Shown here one piece after another: positions 1-11,348 of a DNA stretch of 64,000 bases. The notes under the pieces are model-generated. The model saw only the letters and a program-made list of their open reading frames with translations. It had not been told where the DNA came from and made no database searches. How positions within the stretch are numbered: position 1 is the first letter of the stretch; each line of letters opens with the position of its first letter. A program made the position numbers and the translations under genes. Source of the DNA: Cyanophora paradoxa (lineage: Eukaryota; Glaucocystophyceae; Cyanophorales; Cyanophoraceae). The stretch is from contig QPMI01000185.1 in NCBI GenBank assembly GCA_004431415.1, forward strand, positions 53,646 through 117,645. The letters are read 5' to 3'.

Positions 1-545
1 ACTCGCTTGTAATTTCCCAAGCGTCTTGCAATTGGTTTCTCAAGCCCACGATCGCGACTTTGCCGTAGAGAGATCAGCCGTTGGTACCCCTCTCTCCAAA
101 CAAATTAAACTTGAAAGGCTCAATTCGGATTTCGGATTCGCAAGGCTTCATGAACTTTGGAAGGAGAAGAGCTAGAACTTCTTGGCAAGTTCTTGAACGT
201 GACGTTCACTCATCATGGCAAGGCCACTCCTCGGGCAAAGCCACTTCAAGTTCTAGCTCCACTGATTTTCTGCGTCAAGTATTTTCCTGCCCTACGGAAG
301 TACTAGCTGGTAGTAGCCTGGTACTAGTCACTGAGTCTGGTAGTAGTCTCAGTACTACCAGTAGCTATAGAAGTACTGTACTACGGTAGTACGGTACTGG
401 AACACGCCCGCGACGCTCAAGGGCAAAACGCCCGGCACTGGTGGGCGGAGGTACCTACTTGAAGAGGCCGTCACCGGCACCGGAAAGGTTCGAAACAAAT
501 AAGTTCATGTATTAAGATGGTCGATTTAGGTTGCATTCGTTGCAG
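1..545. other. Upstream non-coding or intronic stretch
   Basis: No convincing exon is visible. Bases 295-400 are rich in overlapping AGTACT/GTAGTA motifs, giving a locally palindromic low-complexity patch. The end of the stretch (TTCGTTGCAG up to 545) reads as a 3' splice site for the exon starting at 546, so an upstream exon with the start codon may lie here or to the left of the window. Confidence 0.4.
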
Positions 546-2187
546 ATCGCAGTGGTGATCAACGCGAATGCGGCGAAGAACGCGGAGGCGGCAAAGGCCG
601 TCGTGGCGGTGACCGCCGCCGACTCGAACTACCTCGACGTCTCGCAGGAGGTCACCTTCCCCATCGGGGCCGCCCCCACGGTGAGCTCGAGCTCGAGCAC
701 GGTCGACGTCAGACTTGCTTAAGCTTGCTTTTCGCCGACGTTTTCTTTCGCAGCCGAGCCCAAGCCCTACCCCATCTCCGAGCCCGACGCCCAGCCCAAG
801 CCCGACGCCCAGCCCAAGCCCGACGCCCAGCCCGAGCCCAACACCCAGCGCTACGCCGAGTCCCAGCCCGAGCCCCACCGCGACGCCGAGCCCGACCCCA
901 ACTGCTGCGCCGGCGCCGCTGCCGGAAGGGGCGAAGAAGAGCGGGGTGACCGTCGTAGAGACTACGTTGTCCGTGAGCATGCCGACTCGCCAAGACTGCG
1001 AGACGGCCGCCGCAGCGCCCGGCAAGGTACATGTCCACAAAGTCAAGGAACTTCAGTTGGGTGTTTTGTTACTTATTCCGCGGGACAGATTCAAAGCGAC
1101 GTCGTCAACAGTCTGCGCAAGGCTGATTCATCTGCGAGCTTTGACGACAACCAGTTCAAGGTACGAAAGGATCCGTCATTGTTTGCAGTTTAATCAACGG
1201 TATATCAAGAGAATCCAAATTAGAGAAAACAGATTAATTATCGCATTCATATCATGGCCATCAGCTGGGCCATCAGCTGTTGTACTTCCGCCTAAAAGCG
1301 CCTCCGGATCCGCAGGTCTCTGGCGCCAAATGCGCTTCAGTAGAAACTCGCCACTCGCGGAAGCTGCATGCAGTCTCGATGGACGTTTTCATCGTCATTT
1401 TCGACAGCCTGCGGTCCACCGCCGGTGGGGTCTCAGCCCGGGATCTCTACAGCAGCCTGCAGAAGGCCGCAACCGCCTCCGGGTCGACGTTCTCCGTGGC
1501 CGGCGGGACCGCCACGGGGGTGTCAAGCCCCGTCGTCAAGGAGAACCAGGCCATCGTCATGACGAGCACGGTCCGCGGCCTCTCATTCTTCTCCACCCGA
1601 GCTCAACGGGTCGGTGATCCCCGCGCGCTCGCCGCAGGGTCCGATCATCGAGCCCACCCCGGGTCCGGGCGTCACGTCCGGGTCCTCCACGAACGTCGGC
1701 GCCATCGTGGGAGGTGGTGCGCATTTAATTCAAATTATATAATTAGAACATGAATTGGCATTGATCATGATGCAAATACCCCCTGTGCGCCACGCCAGTC
1801 CTCGGAGGAGTAGTGGGCCTCGTCATCGTCGTCCTGCTCATCGTCTGCATCGTCAAGCGGCGCCGGAGCGGCGCCGCGCGGAAGAGCAAGAAGCGGGACG
1901 ACATCGAGGCTGCGAAGCAGCCCCCGGCGCCCGCCCCCGTCATAGCCCCGGCCCCGGCTCCAGTTTCGGCGCCGCATGCCGGAAGCGTTTATTCCCAGCC
2001 GGGCCCCAGATATGGCGATGCCGGCGCCCACTACCAAACCGGCGCAGGCAACGCCGCTCCGGCGCCCATCAACAATCAGCCCATGAACATTCATTCAAAC
2101 TCGCAGCCGGAGCCCAGATACCGACACGGCGCCGGTGCAGGCGGCGGCACGGAACTCAATTCTGTAGACGTTAATGTGCCCAACTAG
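546..2187 (+). CDS. Pro/Ser/Thr-rich type I membrane protein (5' end unresolved)
   Basis: This is a multi-exon gene whose first exon is not identified. The exon at 546 begins [17 protein letters not shown] after a TTGCAG acceptor. The next exon, after an acceptor near 752, encodes about 45 residues of [12 protein letters not shown]-type repeat, a stiff linker typical of algal cell-surface proteins. Further exons near 1092-1159, 1423-1571 and 1637-1714 join in phase through GT-AG introns. The last exon holds a hydrophobic segment ([17 protein letters not shown]) followed by a basic stop-transfer run (KRRRSG) and a Pro/Ala-rich cytoplasmic tail ending at the stop at 2185-2187. A single-pass cell-surface protein with an extracellular N-terminus is inferred. 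No named family is recognised; the architecture resembles the gene at 11349-13841. Confidence 0.6.
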
Positions 2188-3286
2188 CTATAGCGCCACC
2201 GAGCATGTTCCATGAATATTAATACTCTTCAAGGGTTGATTGATATATATGCGCATGCGCATATCATCATAGTATGCCGGTTCTCTCGTTTACTAGGTCT
2301 TCAGCTCGCGCTCGCCCCCCGCTCGTCTCAGGATGTGCAAGGTGGGGTCTAAATAATAAATATAGAGAAAGCATCGATATGTAGATCTATAGCTACAGCT
2401 AACGCTCGATCTCGCAGCAGTGCTAGCGAAACCGAAATGGATAATTGTAAGCCGCGCCGTGGCACAGAATTCAACAATTACTATTAAAAAGCCCCCCGCG
2501 CTGCCCAGGCTGCGCCGCCGTCCCCCGTGCCTCCGCACCGCCCGGCCTGGCGGGCCGCGCCGCCACCCGCCGTGCCTTTATGCTCCAGGCCGCCTGGCGA
2601 GCCGCCCCCCGCCCCCCAGGCCGCCGCGCCTCCGGCCCGCCTAGAGCCTCGGAGAGCCGCGCCGCCGCCCGCCGCGCCTCCGGCCCATCCCGCCAATTGC
2701 ACGCCGCGCCGCCGCCCGGCGCCCGCCGCGTCCAGGACTCCGCCCGACCCCTCTGTATTTCGGGGGCGATTCTCCTAGTGTAGCCGGGCGCCGCAGCACG
2801 GCGGGCCCGGGGATACGTATACCACAAGAAGACGTATCGGTGACGGGAAAAAGACCGACTTGCGAACTGGCCCAGGCGCCGGCCGGCTCAGACGGGACGG
2901 GGTATACGTAGGGGGCCGAGGAGGGGGAGGGGCAATTGCAACACTGACCAGCCACGTGATACGCATACACGGGGCTGGTCCCAGCAGCCGCGCCACGGAT
3001 CCGGATTCGTCGCTGGCCTCGGGCCCTGGCCTCAGCGCGGCCTCGCTCTCGGCCTTTCGTGCTTTCTCTCTTTCTCTATAGCTAGATCTGCCCCAGCTGC
3101 AGCTGCTGCGCATGCGGGCGCGCGGAAATGTACATATATATCTGTATATAAATGCCGCAATGCACACACCGTACATGTCCGAATGCCGCAGAAAATTAAA
3201 GGAAAAAACAAAGAATCGGACTATAGCTATAGGTGAGCGACGAATTGGAATACGAAGTATTTCAGTGCCCGACGGGGCGACATCGA
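2188..3286. other. Intergenic region, GC-rich low complexity
   Basis: No gene is supported. Bases 2495-2740 are a GCC/CCG-rich tract of degenerate 'ccgcgcctccggccc' repeats open in several frames on both strands, as expected of base composition rather than coding. Around 2940 and 3110-3230 the composition becomes AT-richer, with TATATA runs at 3125-3150 that could belong to promoter or terminator sequence. Confidence 0.4.
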
Positions 3287-4012
3287 TCAGAGGAGGGCCG
3301 AGCCGCTGCCAGTGCTGTCGTGGTCGGCGCAGAGGCCGGCGTCGAGGAAAGCGTCCGCCGCCTCGCCGCCCTCCGCCCCGAAGGCCTCGCCGCCCTCCTC
3401 CCCCTGCGCCCCGGGTGAGGGGGGGATTCGAAGGGGGGGGGAGGGGGGGGAGGAGGTACGCACGGCGGCGCCGGTGTCATCGTCGACGAAGCCGTTCGGG
3501 ACGGCGTACTGGAGCACCTGCCGGCCGCGGGGGGACCGTCGGACGGGGTGCATGATCATGAGGCAGATCTCGGAAATTAAACGCCAGGGCATTGCGCTCC
3601 GTGCCATGGCCGGGGAACACTTTAAATTTCAAGCGCACCTGCGTGTCCGAGTCGAGCTTGAAATCGTACGCGTCCCAGGAGCGGTCGATGGTTCTGCACT
3701 GGCCATTCCACCCTTTCTTTTGGCTCAGGCTGTACTCGGAGCCGGTCAGCTTCTTGCATTCTTTGTCGGCGTCAAGGACGTTACTCGCTTGCACGGATTT
3801 GTACGAGCCCGTGCCTGCGCGCACGGGCGCCGGCGCGAGCTTCATCATCAGACAATTGCAACCCCAGGATGCGCTGCTCACATGAGCGGGCGGGCGGGCG
3901 GGCGGGCGGGCGGGCGGGTAGGCCTAGGCCTAGGGCCGCGGCCGCGGGCCGGGGAGACTCTGAGAACTTGGAACGCACAGTTGGGGCCAGTCCAGCACAT
4001 GTAAACTTCCAT
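3287..4012 (-). CDS. Small Cys-containing protein of unknown family
   Basis: Exons join in phase on the minus strand. The start at 4012 reads MEVYMCWTGPNC; a GTGCGT donor and a GTGCGCGCAG acceptor give CTGSYKSVQASN, followed by a charged segment with a second pair of cysteines (DKECKKL and NGQCRT). A second intron, perhaps the 50 bases from GTGTTC, leads to a basic segment ending QYAVPNGFVDDDTGA. A GTGCGT...CGGGGCGCAG intron then leads to an acidic Glu/Ala-rich tail ending STGSGSALL at the stop at 3287-3289. The phase agreement and matching splice signals argue for a real gene. No signal peptide is visible at this start, so an upstream exon may be missing. Family and function are not recognised. 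Confidence 0.45.
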
Positions 4013-5357
4013 CTCGTTCGAGGGCGAAGCGCTTGAAGGCGAGGGCGAGGGATGCTCGGCGGCTGAAGCTTAAGCTTCGAAATGTTGATGCGAACTTGAT
4101 CTCAGGCCGCGGTACCGGTGTGCACTGTGCACTGTGTAGTCCCGGGACCCGAGTCCCGAGTCGGGAGTCGGGACTCCGGGGAGTCGGCCGAGTCGGGGAG
4201 TCGGATTCCGAAGCGGCGGGAATTAATTCGAACTTTGAATTCGGAAAAATCGGAAGTACTAGTCTGATTCGGAATCGAAGTTCTCATCATGGCATGATCA
4301 GATCTAGATCTAGAGCAGTGATGGTATTATTAATTCTTGGCAAATCGTGACCGTTATTGATTTTTAGAAACCCCGCTCGGTCCGCGGCTCGGACAGCTAG
4401 AGCATAAACGTGCACCCGGCCCAGTCTCCGGGCCTCCTTATAATTACGTATACTACCGGCCCTAGGCCTAGTGCCGGTATAAAGTTACTAGAGAGTCCTA
4501 AGTACTAGTGGGGTGCGGATCGATCTCCCTGGTACTTCGCGAGTCCCCACTCCGACTCCCGACCGTCGACGTCGGACTCCCGACTCCCGCGAGTCCGGTA
4601 CCGGTCAGTGCGGTCACGAGACTCACGACTCCGGTCACGAGTCCGGTGACTCCGGTGGGAGACTCGGAGAGTAGTCGGAGTCCGAAATTTCTCCGATTCC
4701 CGAGATTCCCGAGTCCCGACTCCCGAGTCCCGATCGCGACTCGCGAGTCCCGGGCGGCCCCCCGCGTCTTGTCCGAAGTTGTCACGGTCTTGATCATGAG
4801 TTTTGACTCTTGATCACGCATTCCATCATTTTCCATGTCATTCCATCATTTTCCATGTCATTTTCTGCCCCGGCGGGCCGGCCGCGCCGGCGGCCCGCCG
4901 GCCCCCCGCGTCTTGACTCTTGAGTCTTGCAATTGACTCTTGATCACGCATTCCGAAGTTCCTTCATTCTCCGTGTCATTTTCCATTTTCCATTTTCCGA
5001 GTTCCATCGTTATTATTCTGTTTTACGATACATGTCATGATCATGAATCATGATTCATGATCACCGTGAACCGTTAAACCCCGTGCGCATGGCGCCGCAT
5101 GCAAGTGACCTGACCATAACTTGTTTTCATCCATATATAATACGGCTACCACGGCCCACGGGTAGCAGAGCCGGCACGGCCAGCCGTATAAAAGCGCGGA
5201 AGGGAGGCCGCGGAAAGGTTCGAGAGAGATTTACGGGGCAGCGCCGGCCGGGGGGGTACCGGTGGCCCACAGATCTAGATCACAAGTTCTCGTATATTTT
5301 ATAGACCGGGGGAGGGAGGGGGCATCCCCGGGGAAGGAAGGGCCCGGCCGGCTACAG
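4013..5357. repeat. Non-coding region with GAGTC/GACTC clusters and short tandem repeats
   Basis: No exon is supported. Bases about 4135-4205 and 4530-4755 are crowded with GAGTC and its complement GACTC, often in CGGGAGTCGGGA context, so the two blocks can pair with each other. A 20-bp unit ATTCCATCATTTTCCATGTC is repeated in tandem around 4823-4862, and CCCCGCGTCTTG recurs near 4759 and 4905. Bases 5025-5065 contain overlapping ATCATGAATCATGAT palindromes. AGATCTAGATCT palindromes occur at about 4299 and 5270. Confidence 0.55.
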
Positions 5358-7138
5358 CTACGCGCCGAGGAGGACGGGGACCATGACCTCGTTGCGCCGC
5401 AGGAAGGGCAGCGTCCACTGCGCCGAAAGCCGGAGCCGCGTGAGGCGGCGCCGAGCTAAGAGCTAAGCGCTCGCAGTTCGCCCTTGCTGTTAGCTAATTA
5501 TATAAGTAGTTCGCAAAGTAGTTAGCTAATTAGTTCGCTCGTGCTGTTAGCTAAGTAGTTCGCTCGGGGCCGCGCGCGTGAGGCAGCGCCGAGGCGGAGG
5601 GGATGTGCATGTGCTCACTGAGTCATATGCCTTAGGCGGACGAGCTCAAGGCGGGGGGGGGGGGGGGGGGGGGGGCGGGGCGCATGGAGAGCTAACAGAG
5701 CTAAGAGCTACACGTGCTTATATGATTTAGGCAGGGAGGGCGGGGCGGGGCGGACCGGGGGGTTGTACTGGCAGAGGCGGAAGGCGGCGCCCGGGGCGAG
5801 GGCGACGCCGTCCCGCGCCAGCAGCCCCCGCAGCTTCCCCTCGTGCTCCTCCCGGTTGCTCTCCCCGAACCCGCTGTACGTGATCTGCCCGCGTAGCGAA
5901 GCGAGGCGTGAGAGCCCTCTAAGAAACACTACAGGTAATGCCGCAGTGCTGTTTGAAGCGTTATATATATAATTTGTAAGAAGCTTAGTGAGCGCCGTCG
6001 GAGACGCTTAAGCTTCAGAGCCGGGTAGGGAATTCGAAGGCCGGGCGAGGGTCTCTCTAGTGAAGCAAAGCGAAGTGTGAGCGCCCCCTCTCTAAGAACT
6101 ACAGGGAATTTAATGCTACTTGGAGCGTCATGCAAGAAGCTTAGGAAGCGCCGTCGGAGACGCTTAAGCTTAAGCTTAGATTGTACATCCGGAGGCGCGG
6201 ACCACGGCGAGAGTCTCGGAGGCGGCGCGCTTGATGGCGACCTCGGGGTTCGTGGGCTTCGGCAGGCTCGCCTCGTCGTACTGGGCCGGCATCACGAACT
6301 TCATCTGAGGCGGCCCTGGGCCTTAGCCTAGGCCCTTTCGGGGCTCAGGGCTCAGGTGAACCTCACCTTGCTCTCCGCCATGATCACCGGCGCCCTGCCC
6401 CCGCGCGCCCGATCGTCAGCTGAAGGAGCTTGTGTGGGCTCTCCTTTTAAAAGCTTAGATGATCGCCGCCATTAAACGTGGCTCCATCGTTAGCTAAAGG
6501 TGCTGAGCCCGTACGCGTGCACGTGGCGGAATCGATCGAGCGGAGGCGGGGCGCGCGCGGGGCCTGGGCGCACGTCATGGCGACCTTGGTGCTGCTCCCG
6601 CTCGGCGCGACGTTCTTCCCAAAGATGAAGCCGGCGAGCTGCGCCCAGGCGCACGCGCGCCTCAGACCGAGGACGGGCCAGCGCGCGGTAGCTATCCCGC
6701 GCAGGCACAGAGGCGCTCTGGAGCGCAAGCACTTCCAGTCCATAGCTTATTATAAAGACGAGCGCGCGCGACTCCGCGAGCCGCGTACCTTGCGGAAGGC
6801 CGTGCCCGTGTCCGCGTTCTCCATCTGCACCTCTGCGATGATGAGGTTCGGGTACTTCCTTATCTCGTAGCCGTCACACTTCTTGACCAGCTCGAACTTC
6901 GGCTCCTCGACCTGCGCGGTTGGCCGGTTGGGCCGAGCAGGTTCGCCGAGGGCATGCGCGCGCAAGCCAGCTACTGCAGCGCCCTCTAAACTGAGCAGAG
7001 GGCCTGGGGCGCGATGCGCAGCGCATGGCTAGCCCGTGCACGCGCGTCGATTCCCGGCGCGCGTGGGAGGTGCGGCCCTTTCCGTACGACCACGCGGCCC
7101 GCCACGCGCACCGTTTGCACGCCAAAGATGGACGCCAT
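5358..7138 (-). CDS. SOUL-family heme-binding protein
   Basis: Proteins of the SOUL/HEBP family bind heme or tetrapyrroles; algal members occur in cytosol and plastid. Exon 1 is only MASIFGVQT (7138-7112), and a GTGCGC intron leads to VEEPKFELVKKCDGYEIRKYPN, the classic SOUL beginning. Later exons give LAGFIFGKN...TKVAMT (SOUL core), APVIMAESK, MKFVMPAQYDEASLPKPTNP, ITYSGFGESN...LCQYNPP and the terminal WTLPFLRRNEVMVPVLLGA with stop at 5358-5360. These match the family's FVMP, LPKP, YNPP and WT-PF-RRNEV landmarks in the right order. The short N-terminus lacks an obvious transit peptide, suggesting a cytosolic protein. The intron near 5653 holds a run of 23 G on the plus strand and the next ones a partial duplication (5890-6175). 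It starts 365 bp from a divergent gene at 7504. Confidence 0.88.
5653..5675. repeat. 23-bp poly(G) tract in a SOUL gene intron
   Basis: An uninterrupted run of 23 G on the plus strand, i.e. poly(C) in the sense strand of the SOUL gene intron. It is the longest of many homopolymer tracts lying in introns of this window. Confidence 0.9.
5890..6175. repeat. Two imperfect copies of a ~165-bp repeat in SOUL introns
   Basis: Segment 5893-6015 (GAAGCGAGGCGTGAGAGCCC ... GCGCCGTCGGAGACGCTTAA) recurs at about 6061-6175 (GAAGCAAAGCGAAGTGTGAG ... GCGCCGTCGGAGACGCTTAA). Both carry an AAGAAGCTTAG motif and end in AAGCTT. This is a local tandem duplication in non-coding sequence with moderate divergence. 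Confidence 0.7.
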
Positions 7139-7503
7139 GGGTGCTGGTGATGTGCTTGCGCGCCGACTGGGTGCGGGGACGACGGTTCGCCGAACGATAC
7201 CAGAGACACGGAGAAAGCGAGCGGCGCGGTATGCGGCCGAGGTCTGCACTGTGTGGTTGAAGCGCAGGACCCGGGATGCAGAGCTGGAAGGATGTACCCG
7301 GAAGTCGGTGCGACAGCTGTACCCCAAATACAGCGCGAAACGCTGCGAACGCACCCGCGCGGCCTCTCGCGCGGCATCAGCCCGACTCGAAATGATGCCC
7401 GCGCACGGTGTAGTTCCGCCCTCCGCCGCGAGCGCGCCGCAGAAGGCGGCACAGCGCATCAGCATCGCAGCGGCAGGAGACTTGCAGCGCCTCCGCCCAG
7501 CAC
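7139..7503. promoter_or_regulatory. Divergent promoter region between SOUL gene and coiled-coil gene
   Basis: The 365 bp between the minus-strand start at 7138 and the plus-strand start at 7504 must hold both 5' UTRs and promoters. It is open in several frames on both strands owing to GC content, but nothing in it reads as a recognisable protein. No TATA box is evident. Confidence 0.45.
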
Positions 7504-10221
7504 ATGGGAGCGGCAAGCTCGACGCTTATCGAGGAGCCCAACCCCGCATACGCGGGCTACGGCAGGCAGCAGCACTCGGCGGTCCGCGCCGCCCAGCCGC
7601 CGTCGCAAACCGGCCGCGCGCCCCTCTCCACCGGCCCCTCCGCCTACGGCGCTAGTGAGTGCTCGAGGAGCGGTTTCGGCATCGCCGCGCGGCTTGGGAT
7701 GAAGGTGTACGACTGCGTGGGCGCGGACGTCGGCCTGACGACGACTTTCCCGGGCCACCGCGGGTCCCGGGCGGGCCTCGCGGCGGAGGCGACGGCGGTG
7801 GACCTGGGAGACGCGGCGGCGTTCAAGGGCTTCTGCTCGCAGACCTTCGTGGAGCGGACGAAGCGGCCGGCCCCGAGCCTGCTCGACCAGATGGCACTCG
7901 CCCGCATCGAGGAGGCCGAGCGGCGCCGCGAGAAGGCCGCCCGCCGCGCCATGGCCGATGCCCGCGTGCGCCCCTCCGCCTTCCTCGGCCGATTTGAAAT
8001 TTGAAAGGCCTCGCGCAGGGGAACGGGCTCTCGCCGCCGGGGCACACGGGGCCGGCGCCCCGCATCCTGAGCCTCTCGGCCGGCGGCTCGCCGCTGCTCA
8101 CGACGGAGCCCTTCGCGTTCGAGAGGAGCCGGGCGGAGCCGGGCGGGAGGGCGGCCGACTCGTCGCCTGCCGCGGAGCTGCGGGAATGGGTGCAGCGGGC
8201 GCTGGACGCCGAGCAGCAGGCGCGGGAGCAGAAGCGCGTCCTGGACCAGCTGGTGGAGGACTTCCGCCTCGGGAACATCGGGTCGGCCCCGCGGCACGAC
8301 TCGTTCGTCGAGGAGAAGCGGCGGGAGCTGGCGGCGCGGGAGGTGCGCGCGGAGGAGGCGGAGGCGGCGGCGCGGGAGCGCGTGCGGGCGCTGGACGCGC
8401 GCGAGGCGGCCGTGCGGGCCGCCGAGGAGCGCATCCGCGCCGACGAGCGCGCCCTGGGCGAGGTCCGGCCTAAGTTCTTAACTTCAAGCTTTCTATGCTT
8501 TGAAACTAACTAACTCTGCTTCCTTCAGATGATGGACGAGCTCCTCGAGAAGAAGCGGGCGCTGGACCGAGAGCGCGCCGAGGCGGCCGCGGGCGGCGCC
8601 GGGCACGGGCGGGATCGGACGGACGAGGAGCGGGAGGCCGCGCTGCGCCGCCGCGAGCGCGCCGTCACCGATCGCGAAACAGTGCGCCGCGCCCGCCTCG
8701 CTCAGCCCTCTGCTCCGATCCTTACTATCGTCCCGCGCCGCAGCTGCTGGCGCAGCAGCAGGCGGCCCTCGAGGAGCGCGAGGCGGTGCGACGCTTCCCC
8801 CTCCTCCTCCTCCCCGCTCTCTGCGCCCCTGACTTTCGCCTTAGGCCGTCGCGGAGAAGGAAGCGGCGCAGGAGGCGGCCGGGGCCGACGCGAACGCCGA
8901 GGCGGAGGCGGAGGCGGCGCGGCGGGAGGCGGGGCGGCGGGAGGCGGAGGAGCTCGCGCGCTCCGTCCTCCGCGTCGTCGACGCCATCCACGGGCGGCAA
9001 CTCCCGGGCCTCCCGGACGAGGACGAGGAGGAGGAGGACGAGGAAGAGGGCGAACAGGGCGAGGACGAGGAGGCGGAGGCGGCGCCGGAGGCAGTGGAGC
9101 CGCGGGGCCGGCGGCGCTGGAGCTCGGCCGAGCGCCTGCTTCGGAGCGAGCGGCGCTGGGTCCGCGAGCAGCTCGCCGCGGTCACCCGCGTCCTCCAGAA
9201 GGCGAGCATTTCGAATTCGATCCGAGATTTGATCTGGAATATGATCTGAAATTTGATCTGATCTGAGCTCGCCCAGTTCCTGGCGGAGGGCGAGGCGCTT
9301 CGGCGGTCGGCGGAGGCGGCGGAGGAGGGCAAGAGCCACGCGATCCTCAGCGTCGAGCGCATGCTCCAGCAGCTCACGCGCGTCGCCGCCGACGCCTCCG
9401 CCGCACACGTGCGCGAACTCCGTTCAACTTCGTCGTCGTCGTTGGAGTTCAGCTGATTTGGATTGCGGGGTACAGGTGGAGGCGGAGCGGCTGCGGGAGG
9501 TCGTGGGGACGCTGACGGCCCGCCTCACGAGCGCCCAGACCGAGCTCGCCACCCTCCGGCCCCGCGCCGCGGTCCGCCCCGCCCCCGCCCCCGCGCCCCG
9601 CCCCGAAGACCTCGCCCGGACCGAGCGCCCGCGCAGGGCCGGACGACCGGGACGCAGTGCGCGTCCGGGTCCCAGCTGCCTGCGATCCCGGAGACGAGCG
9701 GGCGGGCGGCGCGGGAACAGGAGGAGGAACAGCAGCAGCAACAACAACAGGCGGAGGCGCTGACGGCGCGGGCCGGCGAGCTGGAGGCACTTGTGACGCG
9801 GTACGAGGGGGAGCTGAAGGAGACGGCGGGGGCCGTCCTGGAGCTCCACGCGGCGCTGGAGCAGCGGGAGGCGGAGCTGGCGGAGCGGCGGCGCGAGGTC
9901 GAGCTGCGCGAGGTCGACGTGATGGAGGCGCGCTACGTCGCCCAGTGCCGCGAGCGCGAGGCCGGCGAGGCCGAGCGCGCCGCCGCCCTCGCCCGCCGCG
10001 ACAACCAGCTCCTCCTCCAGAAGGTGCGCTGGATCAAATTCAAATTAGATCTGGGCCTGACGCCGCGGCCGCAGATCAACGCGATGCACAGCCGGCTGAC
10101 GGATCTGACGGCCCGCTACGCCCGCGCCCGCTCCAAGTGCTCCTGCCGCGCCTTCGCGGGCCAGGGCGCCCTGCCCAAAGGCGACCTGCAGCACGAGGCG
10201 CCCAGCCGCCGCTGCCTCTAG
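7504..10221 (+). CDS. N-myristoylated long coiled-coil protein, unknown function
   Basis: The start MGAASSTLIEEP carries a textbook N-myristoylation signal (Gly2, Ser6), so attachment to a membrane is inferred. After an exon break near 7650, sequence rich in Glu/Arg/Ala follows: LDQMALARIEEAERRREKAARRAMADARV, then WVQRALDAEQQAREQKRVLDQLVEDF, then heptad-rich stretches with repeated RERAL/REA/ERR patterns to about 10070. Introns with GTCCGG or GTGCGC donors and TTCAG/GCAG acceptors interrupt it (for example near 8466-8528). The 3' exon ends in SRLTDLTARYARARSKCSCRAF and the stop at 10219-10221. A Gln-rich run (EEEQQQQQQQ) sits near 9720-9760. It resembles giant structural coiled-coil proteins in composition only; no family is recognised. 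The stop faces the HU gene 252 bp away. Confidence 0.65.
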
Positions 10222-10473
10222 CTCTAGACCGCTGTGCCCAGCCAGGTAGATGTCCGCGGGGGTCCAAAAAGCGATTGAAAGCAAACAGAACTACAGTTCA
10301 CACGGGAGCGAGAGGGACGAGGAAAGTAAGGGACAGCGGGCGGTCGGCGGGGGTCCGGAGGACGCGGCATGTCCCGGGGAGGGAGGGGGCGCGGCGAGCC
10401 GCGGGAAGCGCCCTGTGCGTCGGCATAAGCGATCCGGAGCGCCGGATAAAGCGGCGGACCCAAAGAGCACGCA

Positions 10474-11058
10474 CTACTCGTCGTTCTTGACAATGTCCTT
10501 GAACGCCTTGCCGGCGCTGAAGTGCGGCACACGCGTCTCCGGGATTTCAATGGTTTCGCCGGTGCGGGGGTTGCGGCCAGTCCGCGCCTTGCGCACACGC
10601 GCGTCGAACGAGCCGAAGCCGGGCAGAGTGACCTTCTCGCCGTTGGCAACCGCCTCCGCGATGGTCTCGAGCGTCGCTGCGACGAGGGCCGCCCGTCAGC
10701 ATCTAGGCGGCGTGTGGCGGGCAAGGGGCGGTTCCAAGTCGGCTAATGTCCAGCAGCCTAACAGACGTCTACTTTGCGTCGCGTCGTGCTCACCGGTGAG
10801 GACGAACTTGGCCTCCTTCTTGGTGATATTCGCGCGGAGCGAGATCTCCTCGAGCAGGCGATCGGTGTTCATGACCGCAACGGGGCCAGGCGTGGCCGCG
10901 GCACCGATGAAAGAGCGCTCAGCCTTCTGAGCGGCCGGGGCCGCGGCGAAGCCGCCGCGTACGCCGAAAACCTCGCTGCGTGCCGAGCAGACGCGGCTGC
11001 TGGACTGGGGAGCCGCCGGAACAGCCCGAGGCGCGAACGGCGCGATGGTGAAGGCCAT
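10474..11058 (-). CDS. HU-family DNA-binding protein, probably plastid nucleoid
   Basis: HU proteins bend and compact DNA; nuclear-encoded algal copies are imported into the plastid. Exon 1 (start 11058) encodes about 60 residues rich in Ala/Ser/Arg with few acids ([18 protein letters not shown]...), consistent with a transit peptide, then [27 protein letters not shown]. An intron (GTGAGC...CGTCGCAG) follows. Exon 2 gives [22 protein letters not shown], then [18 protein letters not shown] and [15 protein letters not shown]. These are the HU GFGSF motif, the DNA-binding arm with GRNP-TGE, and the closing FKPGK-like helix. Apart from the extension the length matches a bacterial HU of about 90 residues. 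It starts 290 bp from the divergent gene at 11349. Whether the target is plastid or mitochondrion is inferred. Confidence 0.9.
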
Positions 11059-11348
11059 TTTGCCAAAAACTCTAGGTCGAACGGGTACAGTGTCGCAAAG
11101 CGGGGTACACACGTCCAGCAGCTCAGCGACCCTGCCTTCTATCGGAGCTACTTTGAGCCTCTGTCGGTGTCAGAGAGGTCGTAGCCGTTGCAACGCGTGC
11201 AAATCCCCTTGCTCTGGAGGTTTCCCGTATTTCAGCCCGGACTCTAGAGACTGGTGTCTCGCGCATGCGTAGCTAAGTCTTTACAGGCATGTGCACTGCG
11301 TGCCGGCAGCCTAGCTAGCGATTGGCGGCAGCCGGGCTTGTTGCCAAC
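11059..11348. promoter_or_regulatory. Divergent promoter region between HU and KNH-like genes
   Basis: The 290 bp between two head-to-head starts (11058 minus, 11349 plus). No canonical promoter element is obvious. It includes a TAGCTAGCGATT segment near 11312. Confidence 0.4.

Noticed and set aside
471-1046. Long minus-strand ORF with GVGLGLG repeats opposite the PSPSPT repeat
   Set aside because: It is the mirror of the Pro/Ser repeat exon; splice signals and the membrane-spanning end support the plus strand.
2495-2780. Pro/Ala/Arg-rich ORFs on both strands
   Set aside because: A GCC-rich low-complexity tract is open in most frames; there are no splice signals, starts or conserved motifs.
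8725-9408. Minus-strand ORFs rich in Arg/Leu/Ser over the coiled-coil gene
   Set aside because: They arise from the GC-rich codons of the plus-strand coiled-coil; no splice or domain support.
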